Shown here: piece after piece, positions 17,467-24,991 of the stretch
How the letters are laid out: every line of letters starts with the position of its first letter
Numbering within the stretch: position 1 is the stretch's first letter
Source of the DNA: Promethearchaeota archaeon
GTDB lineage: Archaea; Asgardarchaeota; Lokiarchaeia; Sigynarchaeales; SOKP01
Reading direction: 5' to 3'
Length of the DNA: 37,247 nt
Assembly: GCA_019057775.1 (NCBI GenBank)
Contig: JAHLWT010000143.1
Location: 1 to 37,247, forward strand
Made by a program: the position numbers and the translations under genes
Notes under the pieces: model-generated
Seen by the model: the letters and a program-made list of their open reading frames with translations, nothing else
What the model was told of the DNA's origin: nothing
The model's database searches: none

Positions 17467-18172
17467 AAATCAACCTGAAATTATTTGTGGGATAGATGAG
17501 GCTGGCAGAATATAGTTCATTCCGAATTATATGTTAATAGGCTCTGTTTTAGGTCCGATGGTTATATGTGGGGTTTGCTTTCTTAATTCAAAGTTAGATT
17601 TTTTATCAAAGATCGGTGTTAGGGATTCTAAAAAGTTAAATCCCAAAAGGAGGAGTGATTTAGCCAAAGTTTTAATACCAAATTGTCATTCCTATAAAGT
17701 CATTATTGTTAACCCCCAAGAGATTGATCAAAGAGAGGTAAAAAGAATCACATTAAATCATCTTGAAGAACTAAAAATGGCAGACATAATCAATAGTTTA
17801 AAGCCCGATATTATATATATAGACGCAGTAGATGTTAATGAAGAGAGGTTTGGTGTGTCAATTAAAAATCTATTAAAGTATAAACCAAAAAAAATAATAT
17901 CTAAGCACAAAGCAGATGATATATATCCTATTGTTTCAGCGGGGTCTATAATTGCTAAAGTTAGAAGAGATGCTTTAATTGAAGATCTTAAAGAAGATTA
18001 TGGAGATTTCGGTTCAGGATACCCTTCTGATGTAAGAACAGTCACCTTCCTTAAAGATTATATACAAACACATAAAAAACCACCCAAAATTGCCAGAAAA
18101 TCATGGGATACTACGAAAAAAATTATAACTAATGACCTAAAAACCCGTAAAATAACTGATTTTCTTAAATAG
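17444..18172 (+). pseudogene. rnhB: RNase HII interrupted by a 30-nt insert with in-frame TAG
   Basis: Ribonuclease HII removes RNA from RNA-DNA hybrids. The frame from TTG 17444 encodes EIICGIDEAGR up to 17509. Then come 30 extra bases (17510-17539) containing TAG at 17513-17515, and the frame resumes at GGC 17540 with GSVLGPMVICGV. Joining 17509 to 17540 gives GIDEAGRGSVLGPMVICGV, an exact match to the archaeal consensus with the catalytic Asp-Glu and the essential GRG. The rest of the 242-codon frame is intact, including YIDAVDV, the SKHKADDIYPIVSAGSIIAK block and FGSGYPSD. As written the gene would give only a short peptide, or a protein from ATG 17531 lacking the catalytic DE and GR. It is therefore broken, or needs RNA excision or ribosome bypassing. 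It overlaps the 3' end of the convergent fibrillarin gene by 8 bp. Confidence 0.85.
17510..17539 (+). other. 30-nt hairpin insert inside rnhB
   Basis: The insert folds into a 9-bp stem: 17510-17518 (ATATAGTTC) with 17524-17532 (GAATTATAT), one G-U pair and a 5-nt loop ATTCC. TAG at 17513-17515 is in frame. The triplet ATA occurs just before the TAG (17510-17512) and again as the last three bases (17537-17539); AATA flanks both sides. Outside, CAGA (17506-17509) can pair with TCTG (17543-17546). It does not fit a strict bulge-helix-bulge intron. Confidence 0.75.
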
Positions 18173-18863
18173 TAGCCTTTTTAGCTATTAGTATGATATG
18201 GTTAGCAGCATACTTATGGATATTTATACTTTCCATGATGATATAACCTGCTTTTTCAAGAGTTGTTTTTTCCTGAGAATATACATATTCTGATTTTTTA
18301 ATGCTATCAATTGATTGTGATTTTATTACTAAGATCAGAAGACCATTTTCTTTTAAATAATAGTTACAATTTGATATAGCAATTTCAGATTGACGTGGTT
18401 GGGCAACATCTTGATATATTAAATCTACTTCAGTGTATATATGTTTAGCATAACTTTCGGGGAAGCGTGCATCTCCTAAAATTGGTATAACATTTTTTCT
18501 ATCTGAAGTATTTTGGATTAATTGTCTTATACTCCTCTCGGCGAATTCCACGCTAAAAATTAAACCTTTTCTTAAGACATCGGAAAGATGAGTAACAGTA
18601 GTTCCCGAAGATGCTCCCAAATATAGACACTTTCCATTCTCGCTAAGAAAATTACTAATTGGTTTTTCTATAACTAATGCTGCTAGCTTACTCCTATATG
18701 GATCCCATTCTCTATATTCTACTTCCCTAAAGTGAACTAATTTCTCACCATATACTCTTTTTCCAATAATTAAATTCTTTGAATAGAGTTTTATTTTTTC
18801 TTGGGAGCCAGAAATATAAACATTCTGTAATTTAGGATGGGCTCTAATTTCGATATTAAACAT
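18165..18863 (-). CDS. flpA: Fibrillarin-like rRNA/tRNA 2'-O-methyltransferase
   Basis: A 232-residue SAM-dependent methyltransferase of box C/D RNPs, which methylates the ribose 2'-OH at sites chosen by guide RNA. The SAM site is YLGASSGTTVTHLSD (81-95); SVEFAERSIR and ILGDARFPE follow, and VDLIYQDVAQP carries a catalytic Asp. K in LLILVIKSQSID completes the K-D-K-H set, with H in INIHKYAANH. Length is typical for the archaeal form, which lacks the eukaryotic GAR domain. It is 19 bp downstream of nop5, its obligate partner, so the two form an operon. Its stop overlaps the convergent rnhB. Confidence 0.96.
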   Translation of the reverse strand: MFNIEIRAHPKLQNVYISGSQEKIKLYSKNLIIGKRVYGEKLVHFREVEYREWDPYRSKLAALVIEKPISNFLSENGKCLYLGASSGTTVTHLSDVLRKGLIFSVEFAERSIRQLIQNTSDRKNVIPILGDARFPESYAKHIYTEVDLIYQDVAQPRQSEIAISNCNYYLKENGLLILVIKSQSIDSIKKSEYVYSQEKTTLEKAGYIIMESINIHKYAANHIILIAKKATI

Positions 18864-18882
18864 TTTTTTAGTATATATCTTT

Positions 18883-20097
18883 TTAATATTTCTTCTTTTT
18901 TGATTTCCTTTTCTTACTTTTTACTTGTTCTACTCGTTTAGGTGGAGTTGGATACTTTTTTTCAATTTCTTTAATCTTTTTTTCAATAGCATCCGATAAT
19001 TGGTCACCAATAAACTCACCTGAAAAGTAATCTACTTTTGCTGATAATCCAACTTTACCCGCCACAACTCGAGCAATCTTACCCCTTTGCCAAGGTTTAG
19101 CCGACCTAATTTGATTCCACTGAAATATTAATCCATGTTTAGGTCGCTTTTCACCTGTTTTCAGGAACCGATAGAGTGCTTTTTCAGCACCAAGCAATTG
19201 AATTCTAGATGCTGGCATATAAGCTAATTTCTGTAAGCTTCCGGCTTTAGAAATTAATTTTGCTCCAATTAGCGAACCTATTAATGCGTTAATATTGGGA
19301 GCAGTTTTTTCCATTAATTCTTCTAAATAAACTTCCAATTCCTGTCGATATAATTCCATAGATATAATTTGATTTGCATAGTTTTGTATTAAAGTGAGAT
19401 CTAAATTTGCTCCCATTGATTCTAAGGCAAATTTTTTTAATAAATTAATTTTGTTCTCCTTTAAATCAAAGTTCTTTTTAATATTATCATAAGTATAGTT
19501 TTTTCTTGAACCTATAATCGAAACTAGTTTTGCTAATAGAATATTATCCTCAACAATCTTATCTGTCAACTCTGGAAAATGTAACCCATACCATTCTCTT
19601 AAATGACTAGAAAATAAACTAATTGATTTTTTAATCATATCTAGAATTGTAATAACTTGGATTATTATATTATCAGAATGCCCACTAACTTGACTAACTT
19701 GTGATTTTGTTAATTCTTCACTGATTATCTTATATTGCTTAAGAATTTCCTCACTCGTCATGTTAATTCCAACTTCTTTTAAATGGGATTCCAAATTTAA
19801 TCGAAAACTTTTAAGTTCTAATGAAATCTTTTTAGAAGAGGTTTTAAATTCTAGCTTATCCGCAGTAACTGCTTCTAATTTTAGATTATCAAAAATAAAT
19901 TCATTAAAACCAGAGCTCTTCAACTCAAATAAAAAATCCTTGTATAAATCTAAACAATTTAAGATATCGTTTTCAATATCATTATAGAATTCAATGATTT
20001 TCTCATTTTCACCATCAAAATCAATAAAATTTATAATATTTCCCATTTCATCAAGAGCAAAAATTCCAACTAAAGTATCAGCAATATAAGATTTCAT
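18883..20097 (-). CDS. nop5: Nop5 (Nop56/58-like) box C/D RNP core protein
   Basis: A 404-residue scaffold that joins fibrillarin to the L7Ae-bound C/D guide RNA. The N-terminal domain (1-125) binds fibrillarin. A central coiled coil includes the REWYGLHFPEL segment (about 167-177). The Nop domain follows, with IGSLIGAKLISKAGSLQKLA, then ASRIQLLGAEKALYRFLKTG and HGLIFQWNQIRSAKPWQRGK. It ends in a lysine-rich tail (KSKKRKSKKKKY) typical of this family. Nothing is missing. It is transcribed with flpA. A TATA-like stretch (minus strand, about 20140-20155) lies 45-55 bp upstream of the ATG. Confidence 0.97.
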   Translation of the reverse strand: MKSYIADTLVGIFALDEMGNIINFIDFDGENEKIIEFYNDIENDILNCLDLYKDFLFELKSSGFNEFIFDNLKLEAVTADKLEFKTSSKKISLELKSFRLNLESHLKEVGINMTSEEILKQYKIISEELTKSQVSQVSGHSDNIIIQVITILDMIKKSISLFSSHLREWYGLHFPELTDKIVEDNILLAKLVSIIGSRKNYTYDNIKKNFDLKENKINLLKKFALESMGANLDLTLIQNYANQIISMELYRQELEVYLEELMEKTAPNINALIGSLIGAKLISKAGSLQKLAYMPASRIQLLGAEKALYRFLKTGEKRPKHGLIFQWNQIRSAKPWQRGKIARVVAGKVGLSAKVDYFSGEFIGDQLSDAIEKKIKEIEKKYPTPPKRVEQVKSKKRKSKKKKY

Positions 20098-20852
20098 TCC
20101 AATAGAGATTACATAGTTATTTTTTCTTCATTAATAATTATTATAAAATTATTTAAAAATCATTATAATTATTTCTGTGTATTGAAAAGAACCTCTATTC
20201 ACACATTCTTTTATGAGTTTATAAAATTAGGTCTTTATCAATACTATTTTTCTAATGAAAAAAATGATGCTAAATCTTTAAGTTTATGTAAGATACCACT
20301 TTTTCCATAAAACCAAAAAAATCGTGAATTTTCGGAATTCAATAAGGATTTTTTAGAGTTTTTAATTTTGGATAATTTCCTTAAAGTTTTTTTAATTTGC
20401 TCGATTTTTAGAATTTTTTTTTAAAAAATTAATTTTTTTTACTTAATAAAAAATTTTTTAATTTTAAAAAAATCAGTTTTAAAGCATTTTTAAGCGTGTT
20501 TTTTTAAAGAATCATATAATATCAATATTATTCGATAAAAACATTAGACTAAGCCCCTTTTTATTTTAGGATATTATTGTAACCTATTATTTTATCTTAT
20601 ATTTTTCCCAAATTAATTTAGCGAATCAATCAACTCATTTGTTTTAAATTAAACTAAATTGTAATTTATTAAACAAATTTGTTTGCATAAACTAAATTGT
20701 AAAAAATTAATCAAAAATGTTTGCAAAAAAACCGTGCAGTTGATATAATTATTTTAAAAACTATTTTTGAGCAAAAATATTAAAAAAATTTTCAAAAAAT
20801 TTTGCAAAAAAAAAATTCAAAAAAAAAACAAAAAAATGAGATGATATAAAAT
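20098..20852. other. 755-bp AT-rich gene-free stretch; probable left part of the mobile element
   Basis: There is no credible gene here. The left part (to about 20160) is the nop5 promoter. From 20330 to 20510 the DNA is nearly pure A/T with long T and A runs. From 20640 to 20726 there are two 38-bp direct repeats. A TATA-like GATATAATTATTTTAAAAAC lies near 20739-20758, ahead of the first element gene. The chromosome-element border must fall somewhere in this stretch. I saw no tRNA gene and no obvious copy of its sequence at the right end of the window. Confidence 0.6.
20651..20726. repeat. Two 38-bp direct repeats (iteron-like) with inner palindrome
   Basis: Unit 1 (20651-20688) and unit 2 (20689-20726) both begin AAACTAAATTGTAA and end with TGTTTGCA followed by T or A; they differ mainly in the A/T-rich middle. 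Unit 1 contains the perfect palindrome AAACAAATTTGTTT (20671-20684). They lie 130-200 bp upstream of a winged-helix gene, in a position suited to an operator, a partition site or iterons of an origin. Confidence 0.65.
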
Positions 20853-21218
20853 ATGGGAATTAAAGAGGATGTATTAGAAATATTAAAAAAGCATAAGGAT
20901 GGGCTAACTATACCCCTCGTAGATATTAAATATAAAATAAAGCACGGAAGAAAGCTTGGACAAGCCCTTAATGTTTACCTTCATCGTTTAGCGGATAAGG
21001 ATTTAGTAGAGCCCTTTATCCCAATAAGAAAAATAAGAAGGGGGAATATTATGGGATATAGAGCTACTGATAAGGCATGGGAAGAGGAAAGAAAAGAAAA
21101 AGCGTTAGAGAATCTAAAGGCTTTATATGATATCATGGATAAAAAAATGAGCCCTGATATATATTTAAATATAGACGAAGAAAAAACTTTAGAAGAAATT
21201 GAAAAGGTGATTCAATAA
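20853..21218 (+). CDS. Winged-helix DNA-binding protein, first gene of the element
   Basis: A 121-residue basic protein. Residues 1-75 look like a winged helix: a helix (KEDVLEILKKHKDGLTIPLV), a recognition helix (GRKLGQALNVYLHRLADK) and a wing (RKIRRGNIMGYRATDKAW). A helical, acidic tail follows (80-121). The stop overlaps the ATG of the next gene by one base (TAATG), so the two are coupled. With the 38-bp repeats upstream, it may be an autoregulator, replication initiator or centromere-binding protein; none can be preferred from sequence alone. Confidence 0.75.
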   Translation: MGIKEDVLEILKKHKDGLTIPLVDIKYKIKHGRKLGQALNVYLHRLADKDLVEPFIPIRKIRRGNIMGYRATDKAWEEERKEKALENLKALYDIMDKKMSPDIYLNIDEEKTLEEIEKVIQ

Positions 21219-21595
21219 TGTCATTAAGTGACAAATTTAAGAAACTGAAAAAGGAAGAAACTGAGGAATTAGAAGCCCCAGAGACCCCTACACCGAAGAT
21301 TCAAAAAACCGACAAGAAAACTTCACCAGTGAAAAATATTGCGAAGCAAAAAATCGTGCCTAAAACACTCGAAAAAAGCATATTTATAGATGTTTCTGGG
21401 GTAAAAGTTAAAGAAAGAATTATAGAAGCCAATACGATATATAATCCTACAATCATAAAAATAATGAATGTATACGAAGATTTAACGGGGAAATCAGCCA
21501 AAAGAAAGAAAGGCACGAATAAGGTTAGTATTCTTGAAGAGATTAAGAAAATATCAGATATACTCATTAACTATGAAAAAACTAAAAAGAGCTGA
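21218..21595 (+). CDS. Unknown protein paired with the winged-helix gene
   Basis: 125 residues. The first 50 are charged and Pro/Thr/Lys-rich (probably disordered), and the last 75 are a small alpha/beta or helical domain (IFIDVSGVKVKERIIEA; ILEEIKKISDILINYEKTKK). A strong Shine-Dalgarno AAAGGTGAT precedes the ATG, and the gene overlaps the upstream stop. A disordered basic arm plus a compact domain, coupled to a DNA-binding partner, recalls adaptor proteins of plasmid partition or repression. No family is recognised. Confidence 0.7.
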   Translation: MSLSDKFKKLKKEETEELEAPETPTPKIQKTDKKTSPVKNIAKQKIVPKTLEKSIFIDVSGVKVKERIIEANTIYNPTIIKIMNVYEDLTGKSAKRKKGTNKVSILEEIKKISDILINYEKTKKS

Positions 21596-21601
21596 GGGAT
21601 T

Positions 21602-21623
21602 TTTGCATATAACTATATGCAAA
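21602..21623. promoter_or_regulatory. 22-bp perfect inverted repeat, candidate operator
   Basis: TTTGCATATA, a 2-nt spacer, then TATATGCAAA: perfect 10-bp arms, 7 bp after the stop of the preceding gene. No T-run follows, so it looks more like a protein-binding site than a terminator. Confidence 0.5.
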
Positions 21624-21650
21624 GTATAATACAATTAAAATACTTTTTCT

Positions 21651-21692
21651 TTTAGTGAAATTTGGTATGTTTTTGTATGTTTTTTCACTAAA
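21651..21692. promoter_or_regulatory. Inverted repeat TTTAGTGAAA/TTTCACTAAA in the regulatory gap before the RHH gene
   Basis: Perfect 10-bp arms at 21651-21660 and 21683-21692, separated by 22 nt that contain TATGTTTTTG repeats. Downstream, a TATA-like TTTAAATACG near 21716-21725 and two ACGTGAA copies 35 bp apart precede the ribbon-helix-helix gene. The 216-bp gap (21596-21811) is dense in symmetric sites, as in autoregulated plasmid or virus repressor regions. Confidence 0.5.
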
Positions 21693-21811
21693 CTGGTTAA
21701 TTTCCTTACCTTAAGTTTAAATACGTGAACACCCCTTTTTATTTTATAAAATTAAAAACGTGAATTTTGTAATTTCATGTTTTTAGAAAATTATAGAAAA
21801 GAGTTGATGAA

Positions 21812-21985
21812 ATGACCGAAAATAAAGCAAAAAGATATAGCATCACGGTAGATAAGGAGCTTCATAAAAACTTAAAGATACGAGCTACAGAAAACGACAG
21901 AAGCATGAAAGCAGAAATAAAATCCCTTTTGGATAATAGCAAAAAGCCTATAAATACAAATGATACTGGTGGTGGTGGAAGATAA
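21812..21985 (+). CDS. Ribbon-helix-helix (CopG/Arc-like) repressor
   Basis: A 57-residue protein. The pattern is that of an RHH dimer: a beta strand (KRYSITVDKE), helix A (LHKNLKIRATEN) and helix B (DRSMKAEIKSLLDN), followed by a flexible tail ending in GGGGR. Such proteins bind short inverted or direct repeats as dimers of dimers and commonly control copy number or early genes of plasmids and viruses. The ATG has TTGATGA upstream as a weak Shine-Dalgarno. The inverted repeats upstream are its likely targets. Confidence 0.8.
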   Translation: MTENKAKRYSITVDKELHKNLKIRATENDRSMKAEIKSLLDNSKKPINTNDTGGGGR

Positions 21986-21999
21986 AAAAAAAGAATAGG

Positions 22000-22069
22000 G
22001 AGTGTGTGTGCGAAGCACACTCAGAAGACAAGCTTGGTAAGAACCTTATCAATAATAATATTATTTTTT
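22000..22069 (+). other. Series of RNA hairpins after the RHH gene (possible ncRNA or terminator)
   Basis: Three consecutive foldable segments. The first is at 22000-22022 (GTGTGC/GCACAC with a GAA loop, extended by GA/TC across a bulge). The second is at 22034-22052 (TTGGTAAG/CTTATCAA, one G-U pair, loop AAC). The third is the palindrome AATAATATTATT at 22054-22065, leading into six T (22064-22069). There is no reading frame through it. The run of T after the last hairpin suits termination, while the GC-richer first hairpin suggests a structured 3' UTR or small RNA. Confidence 0.45.
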
Positions 22070-22140
22070 ACCTTAATAAAGCTTTCCACACTTTTTCTTT
22101 ACAATCTTATACAAAAACAGCAAAAAGGGGTAAAAATTAA

Positions 22141-22362
22141 ATGTTTAACATTAAAATAACAAAGATTAAATCTCATTGTATCGAGGGGTTAAGAAAGGCT
22201 TCAATTGAAGACACTAAAGAATTGGTTTCTTTAGCCTCTGATATTATGGCAATGCTCTATTATTCTATTAGGCGAAATGGACTACGAAGAGACCAAATAA
22301 TAGAGGATGTGGAAGAGCAGACTAATAATAAATATTTTGCCTTAATTTCTAATAAAAGGTGA
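22141..22362 (+). CDS. Small unknown protein (73 aa)
   Basis: A helical 73-residue protein with a short basic N-terminus (MFNIKITKIKS) and two helices (TKELVSLASDIMAMLYYSIR; RRDQIIEDVEEQTN). The purine-rich GGGG about 10 nt upstream could serve as a ribosome site. The stop region AGGTGA doubles as the Shine-Dalgarno of the next gene. No family recognised; by place it belongs to the replication module. Confidence 0.65.
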   Translation: MFNIKITKIKSHCIEGLRKASIEDTKELVSLASDIMAMLYYSIRRNGLRRDQIIEDVEEQTNNKYFALISNKR

Positions 22363-22367
22363 CCATT

Positions 22368-22661
22368 ATGAACAATAATAACAATATGAGAAAGTTATAT
22401 CATCAATATAAAGCGAATATGCTAAGAGCCGAAAGAGACGAATTGAGTGGGGGGATTCTGATGATAAAGGAAAATGATAAAGATTGCCGTTTGGACGTTG
22501 TAATTGATGAATATGGAAATAGGCACGTAGTTCATGAACGGGGAGCAGATTATATTATTTTTGTACATAAAAGCGGAAGGCGTTATATCAGCACTAAGCT
22601 GTCGGGAAATGTTCCCAAATCGTTCTTTAAAGATAAAGATGATAACGAGGCAGGGTCTTAA
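22368..22661 (+). CDS. Small unknown protein upstream of the helicase (97 aa)
   Basis: I start it at ATG 22368, which lies 6 nt after the Shine-Dalgarno AGGTGA, not at the in-frame GTG 22359 inside that Shine-Dalgarno. A helical N-terminus (YHQYKANMLRAERDE) is followed by beta strands (DCRLDVVIDEYGNRHVVHER; DYIIFVHKSGRRYIST). The mixed small fold is compatible with a nucleic-acid or protein-interaction domain. TAATG links it to the helicase, so it is probably a replication accessory protein. Confidence 0.65.
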   Translation: MNNNNNMRKLYHQYKANMLRAERDELSGGILMIKENDKDCRLDVVIDEYGNRHVVHERGADYIIFVHKSGRRYISTKLSGNVPKSFFKDKDDNEAGS

Positions 22662-24481
22662 TGTCGGACAGTAGCAATTGGTACGAGCGAGACACGGGTC
22701 TAAATCGAGTGTTCGAAAATAGCGAGGGGGTTTCGTGTATGCCCGATACTATTAACGACATATTAACATGGATTGAACGAATGGAATTAATGAAAGAAAG
22801 ACTCACTCAAAATTCCTTTACATTATTTATATCAACATTGAAAAAACGTAACAAACTTGTATTACTCGATTTGGCAAAAGAGGAATTTGCGAAAAGAAAA
22901 TTGTTAACCAAGAACACCTTCAATCATATACTAAGGGAGCTCGACAGTAGGCATACCAATAAGAAAGGAAGAACAAAGAAAAAGAATGATGATGATGGAA
23001 AAAGGGGTTTAAATGCTCGTGAAATATCGTATGGAATAATGAAGAAAATGATTATTTCCAACCCAAGTGAATATTTAAAGGAAACATTAATATATAGAAA
23101 AGGATTCTGGATAGTGAAGTCAATGGATTTCTTAAACCGAGCAATCCTACGATATTTTGAATGGAATCAAATTGATTTTGGTTTGAGTGATTCCCAATTA
23201 ATGACTAAACTAAGAGCTGTTAGAACAAATATATTATCAGAAACCAGTAGTTCTATTTTTGATTTTGATAAGGATTTTAATTTAATTGGTGTTATTAATG
23301 GAGTAATTGATATATCCGACCTCAATAATATTAGATTATTAAAACACGACCCTCAATTTAAAATAAGAATAAAATTCCCCTTAAAATATAATCCCAATGC
23401 TGAATGTCCTAACATTAGTAAGATTGTAAGAGACACTTTAGGAAAGGAGAATGAAGAGCATTATTACAAGGCTTTAGGAGATACGTTATATGGAGACCCG
23501 ACCAGATTTGAGAAAGTAGAGGTGTGGGTTGGGGAGCCTGACACTGGAAAAACCACACTCTTAAGAATAGTAGAAGCTTTCTTGGGTAAGATATATGTAG
23601 CACATCAATCGTTAAACGATGTCGTGAATGATAGGTTTACTACAGCAGAATTGGATGGTAAAAGGGCTAATATATATGCGGAAGTCTCTGGGGGCTTTCT
23701 TAAAAATCCAGCACATTTCAATGTTGTTGTAAGTGAAGAGATTCTAAAAGGGAATAAGAAGTATGGACTTATGTATAACTTTAGAAACCGAACACACCAT
23801 TGGTTTGCTTGTAATAAATTGCCACAATTGAATGAAATCCCCCCAGCTGTTATGAAAAGAGTTTGTTTAATCCATTGTACAAATAAGATTAAATTGGAAG
23901 ATAGAATTGATAAATTCGAAGAGACTTTACTAACAGAAGAAGAAATGTCGGGGCTATTAAATAAAGCATTAATGGGCTATAAAACATTAAGAAAAGATGG
24001 GCATTATAATAATAGATTTTATGAAAATGTTGAAGAGCAATGGATTAAATACTCAAATCCCTTCTTTCTGTTTATGGAGAAATATCTGGAATATTTTAAT
24101 CATAATGGAATAAATGAACTCTATGAAATAAACAAAAATCAGCTTTTAAATGTATATAATCTATATTTAAAAGGGCTTAAATTAGCTACACTTAACGGAA
24201 CTAATATTTTAACTAAAAAGATTAATAGATTAAAGGAATTTGATATTGGAGCACGAGATTATCAGAGAAATAATATAAAATACCATGTTTATACTCATAT
24301 CAAATTTAATGATAAGGCGATTGAGGTTTTTAATATTAAAAAGGAAAATGAGGAAGAAGAAGATATAAAATTAGATATTAACCAAAAAAGCTTAGATATG
24401 TTTGAAAATAATGGTTTTGCTGACATAATAGATATTGAAAAGGATAAAGTTGATTATTCAGATGAGGGAAGATATGCTTAA
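22661..24481 (+). CDS. D5/P4-type superfamily 3 replicative helicase
   Basis: A 606-residue replication protein. Residues 120-285 fit the D5_N/P4 linker region (GVINGVIDI, LKHDPQFKIRIKFPLKYNPN). The SF3 helicase core follows: Walker A GEPDTGKTT (291-299), Walker B region GKRANIYAEV (333-342), and motif C WFACNKLP (381-388, N385), with R400 as the likely arginine finger in VMKRVCLI. The N-terminal 110 residues are helical and basic, with no archaeo-eukaryotic primase motif visible, so priming must come from elsewhere. The C-terminus (450-606) may be a winged-helix origin-binding part plus an acidic tail. This is the hallmark gene showing that the region is a self-replicating virus or plasmid. 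Confidence 0.93.
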   Translation: MSDSSNWYERDTGLNRVFENSEGVSCMPDTINDILTWIERMELMKERLTQNSFTLFISTLKKRNKLVLLDLAKEEFAKRKLLTKNTFNHILRELDSRHTNKKGRTKKKNDDDGKRGLNAREISYGIMKKMIISNPSEYLKETLIYRKGFWIVKSMDFLNRAILRYFEWNQIDFGLSDSQLMTKLRAVRTNILSETSSSIFDFDKDFNLIGVINGVIDISDLNNIRLLKHDPQFKIRIKFPLKYNPNAECPNISKIVRDTLGKENEEHYYKALGDTLYGDPTRFEKVEVWVGEPDTGKTTLLRIVEAFLGKIYVAHQSLNDVVNDRFTTAELDGKRANIYAEVSGGFLKNPAHFNVVVSEEILKGNKKYGLMYNFRNRTHHWFACNKLPQLNEIPPAVMKRVCLIHCTNKIKLEDRIDKFEETLLTEEEMSGLLNKALMGYKTLRKDGHYNNRFYENVEEQWIKYSNPFFLFMEKYLEYFNHNGINELYEINKNQLLNVYNLYLKGLKLATLNGTNILTKKINRLKEFDIGARDYQRNNIKYHVYTHIKFNDKAIEVFNIKKENEEEEDIKLDINQKSLDMFENNGFADIIDIEKDKVDYSDEGRYA

Positions 24482-24644
24482 TTTTCCAGAAAGTAGAAAT
24501 AGGGCTATACCAATGCAACTACCACCGAAATTTGATGGGTTTTTGATGAGGGGGGAGCTAAATATGAAATCAACGAAATGTTTAGGGGTTCAAGGGTTCG
24601 TAAAAAACAACCCCATAACATCCAGAGGGGTGTATGAGGCTTGA
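24462..24644 (+). CDS. Possible 60-aa protein overlapping the helicase end
   Basis: An ATG at 24462 opens a frame that overlaps the last 20 bp of the helicase gene and ends at TGA 24642-24644. The product has several prolines, a CLGVQGF segment and no known motif. Its 3' half runs through the repeat region that I consider a possible origin, and it lacks a Shine-Dalgarno. It may be a real small gene or a chance frame. Confidence 0.3.
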   Translation: MREDMLNFPESRNRAIPMQLPPKFDGFLMRGELNMKSTKCLGVQGFVKNNPITSRGVYEA

Positions 24645-24940
24645 GGTATCAAAATACTCAATGTTTTAGGGTGTTGGGTTTACTTCTATTAATATATATA
24701 TTAAATAATAATATATTAAAAATATATAGTAAACACTACATACACACACACAACATTAATTGTTTTTTTAGTCAACCCCTAAACAACCTTCTTCTATCAG
24801 GGGGTCAAGGCTCAAAAACATTGATTTATGTTAGGGGGTTATATTTTATAAGTCCGAAACTATCCCTAAACATATTGATTTTATTAAGAGTACCGATAAA
24901 ATCTATGGGTGTGGTGGAAAAAACCCGAACCCCATGACTA
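24577..24940. other. Candidate replication origin: inverted repeats around an AT palindrome
   Basis: This stretch directly downstream of the SF3 helicase gene has little coding character. GTTTAGGGGTT (24580-24590) is matched by its exact complement AACCCCTAAAC (24774-24784). Related copies are GTTAGGGGGTT (24830-24840) and CCCTAAAC (24864-24871). Between them is a 16-bp perfect AT palindrome, TTAATATATATATTAA (24689-24704), within an AT-only run suited to unwinding. AACATTGATTT (24818-24828) and AACATATTGATTTTATT (24869-24885) are near-direct repeats. Helicase plus iterons plus AT-rich core is the usual origin layout. Confidence 0.5.
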
Positions 24941-24991
24941 TATACTAAAAAAATATAATAAAGAAATTAAATAAAAAAGAGGTAAGAAAAT

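Noticed and set aside
17510..17539. Bulge-helix-bulge intron or pyrrolysine read-through for the rnhB interruption
   Set aside because: The folding gives a plain hairpin and a 10-nt one-sided bulge, not two 3-nt bulges separated by 4 bp. Reading TAG as pyrrolysine would insert ten residues into the GRG active-site motif.
17531..18172. RNase HII starting at ATG 17531
   Set aside because: That ATG lies inside the 30-nt insert and would give a protein without the catalytic Asp-Glu and GR. The conserved GIDEAGR is encoded just upstream in the same frame.
20651..20726. CRISPR array
   Set aside because: Only two adjacent AT-rich repeats without spacers; no cas genes in the window.
22359..22367. 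GTG 22359 as start of the 97-aa gene
   Set aside because: The GTG is part of the AGGTGA Shine-Dalgarno; ATG 22368 is correctly spaced.
24641..24937. 98-codon frame starting at TTG
   Set aside because: No ATG, no Shine-Dalgarno and odd composition; it runs through inverted repeats and an AT palindrome that look like an origin.
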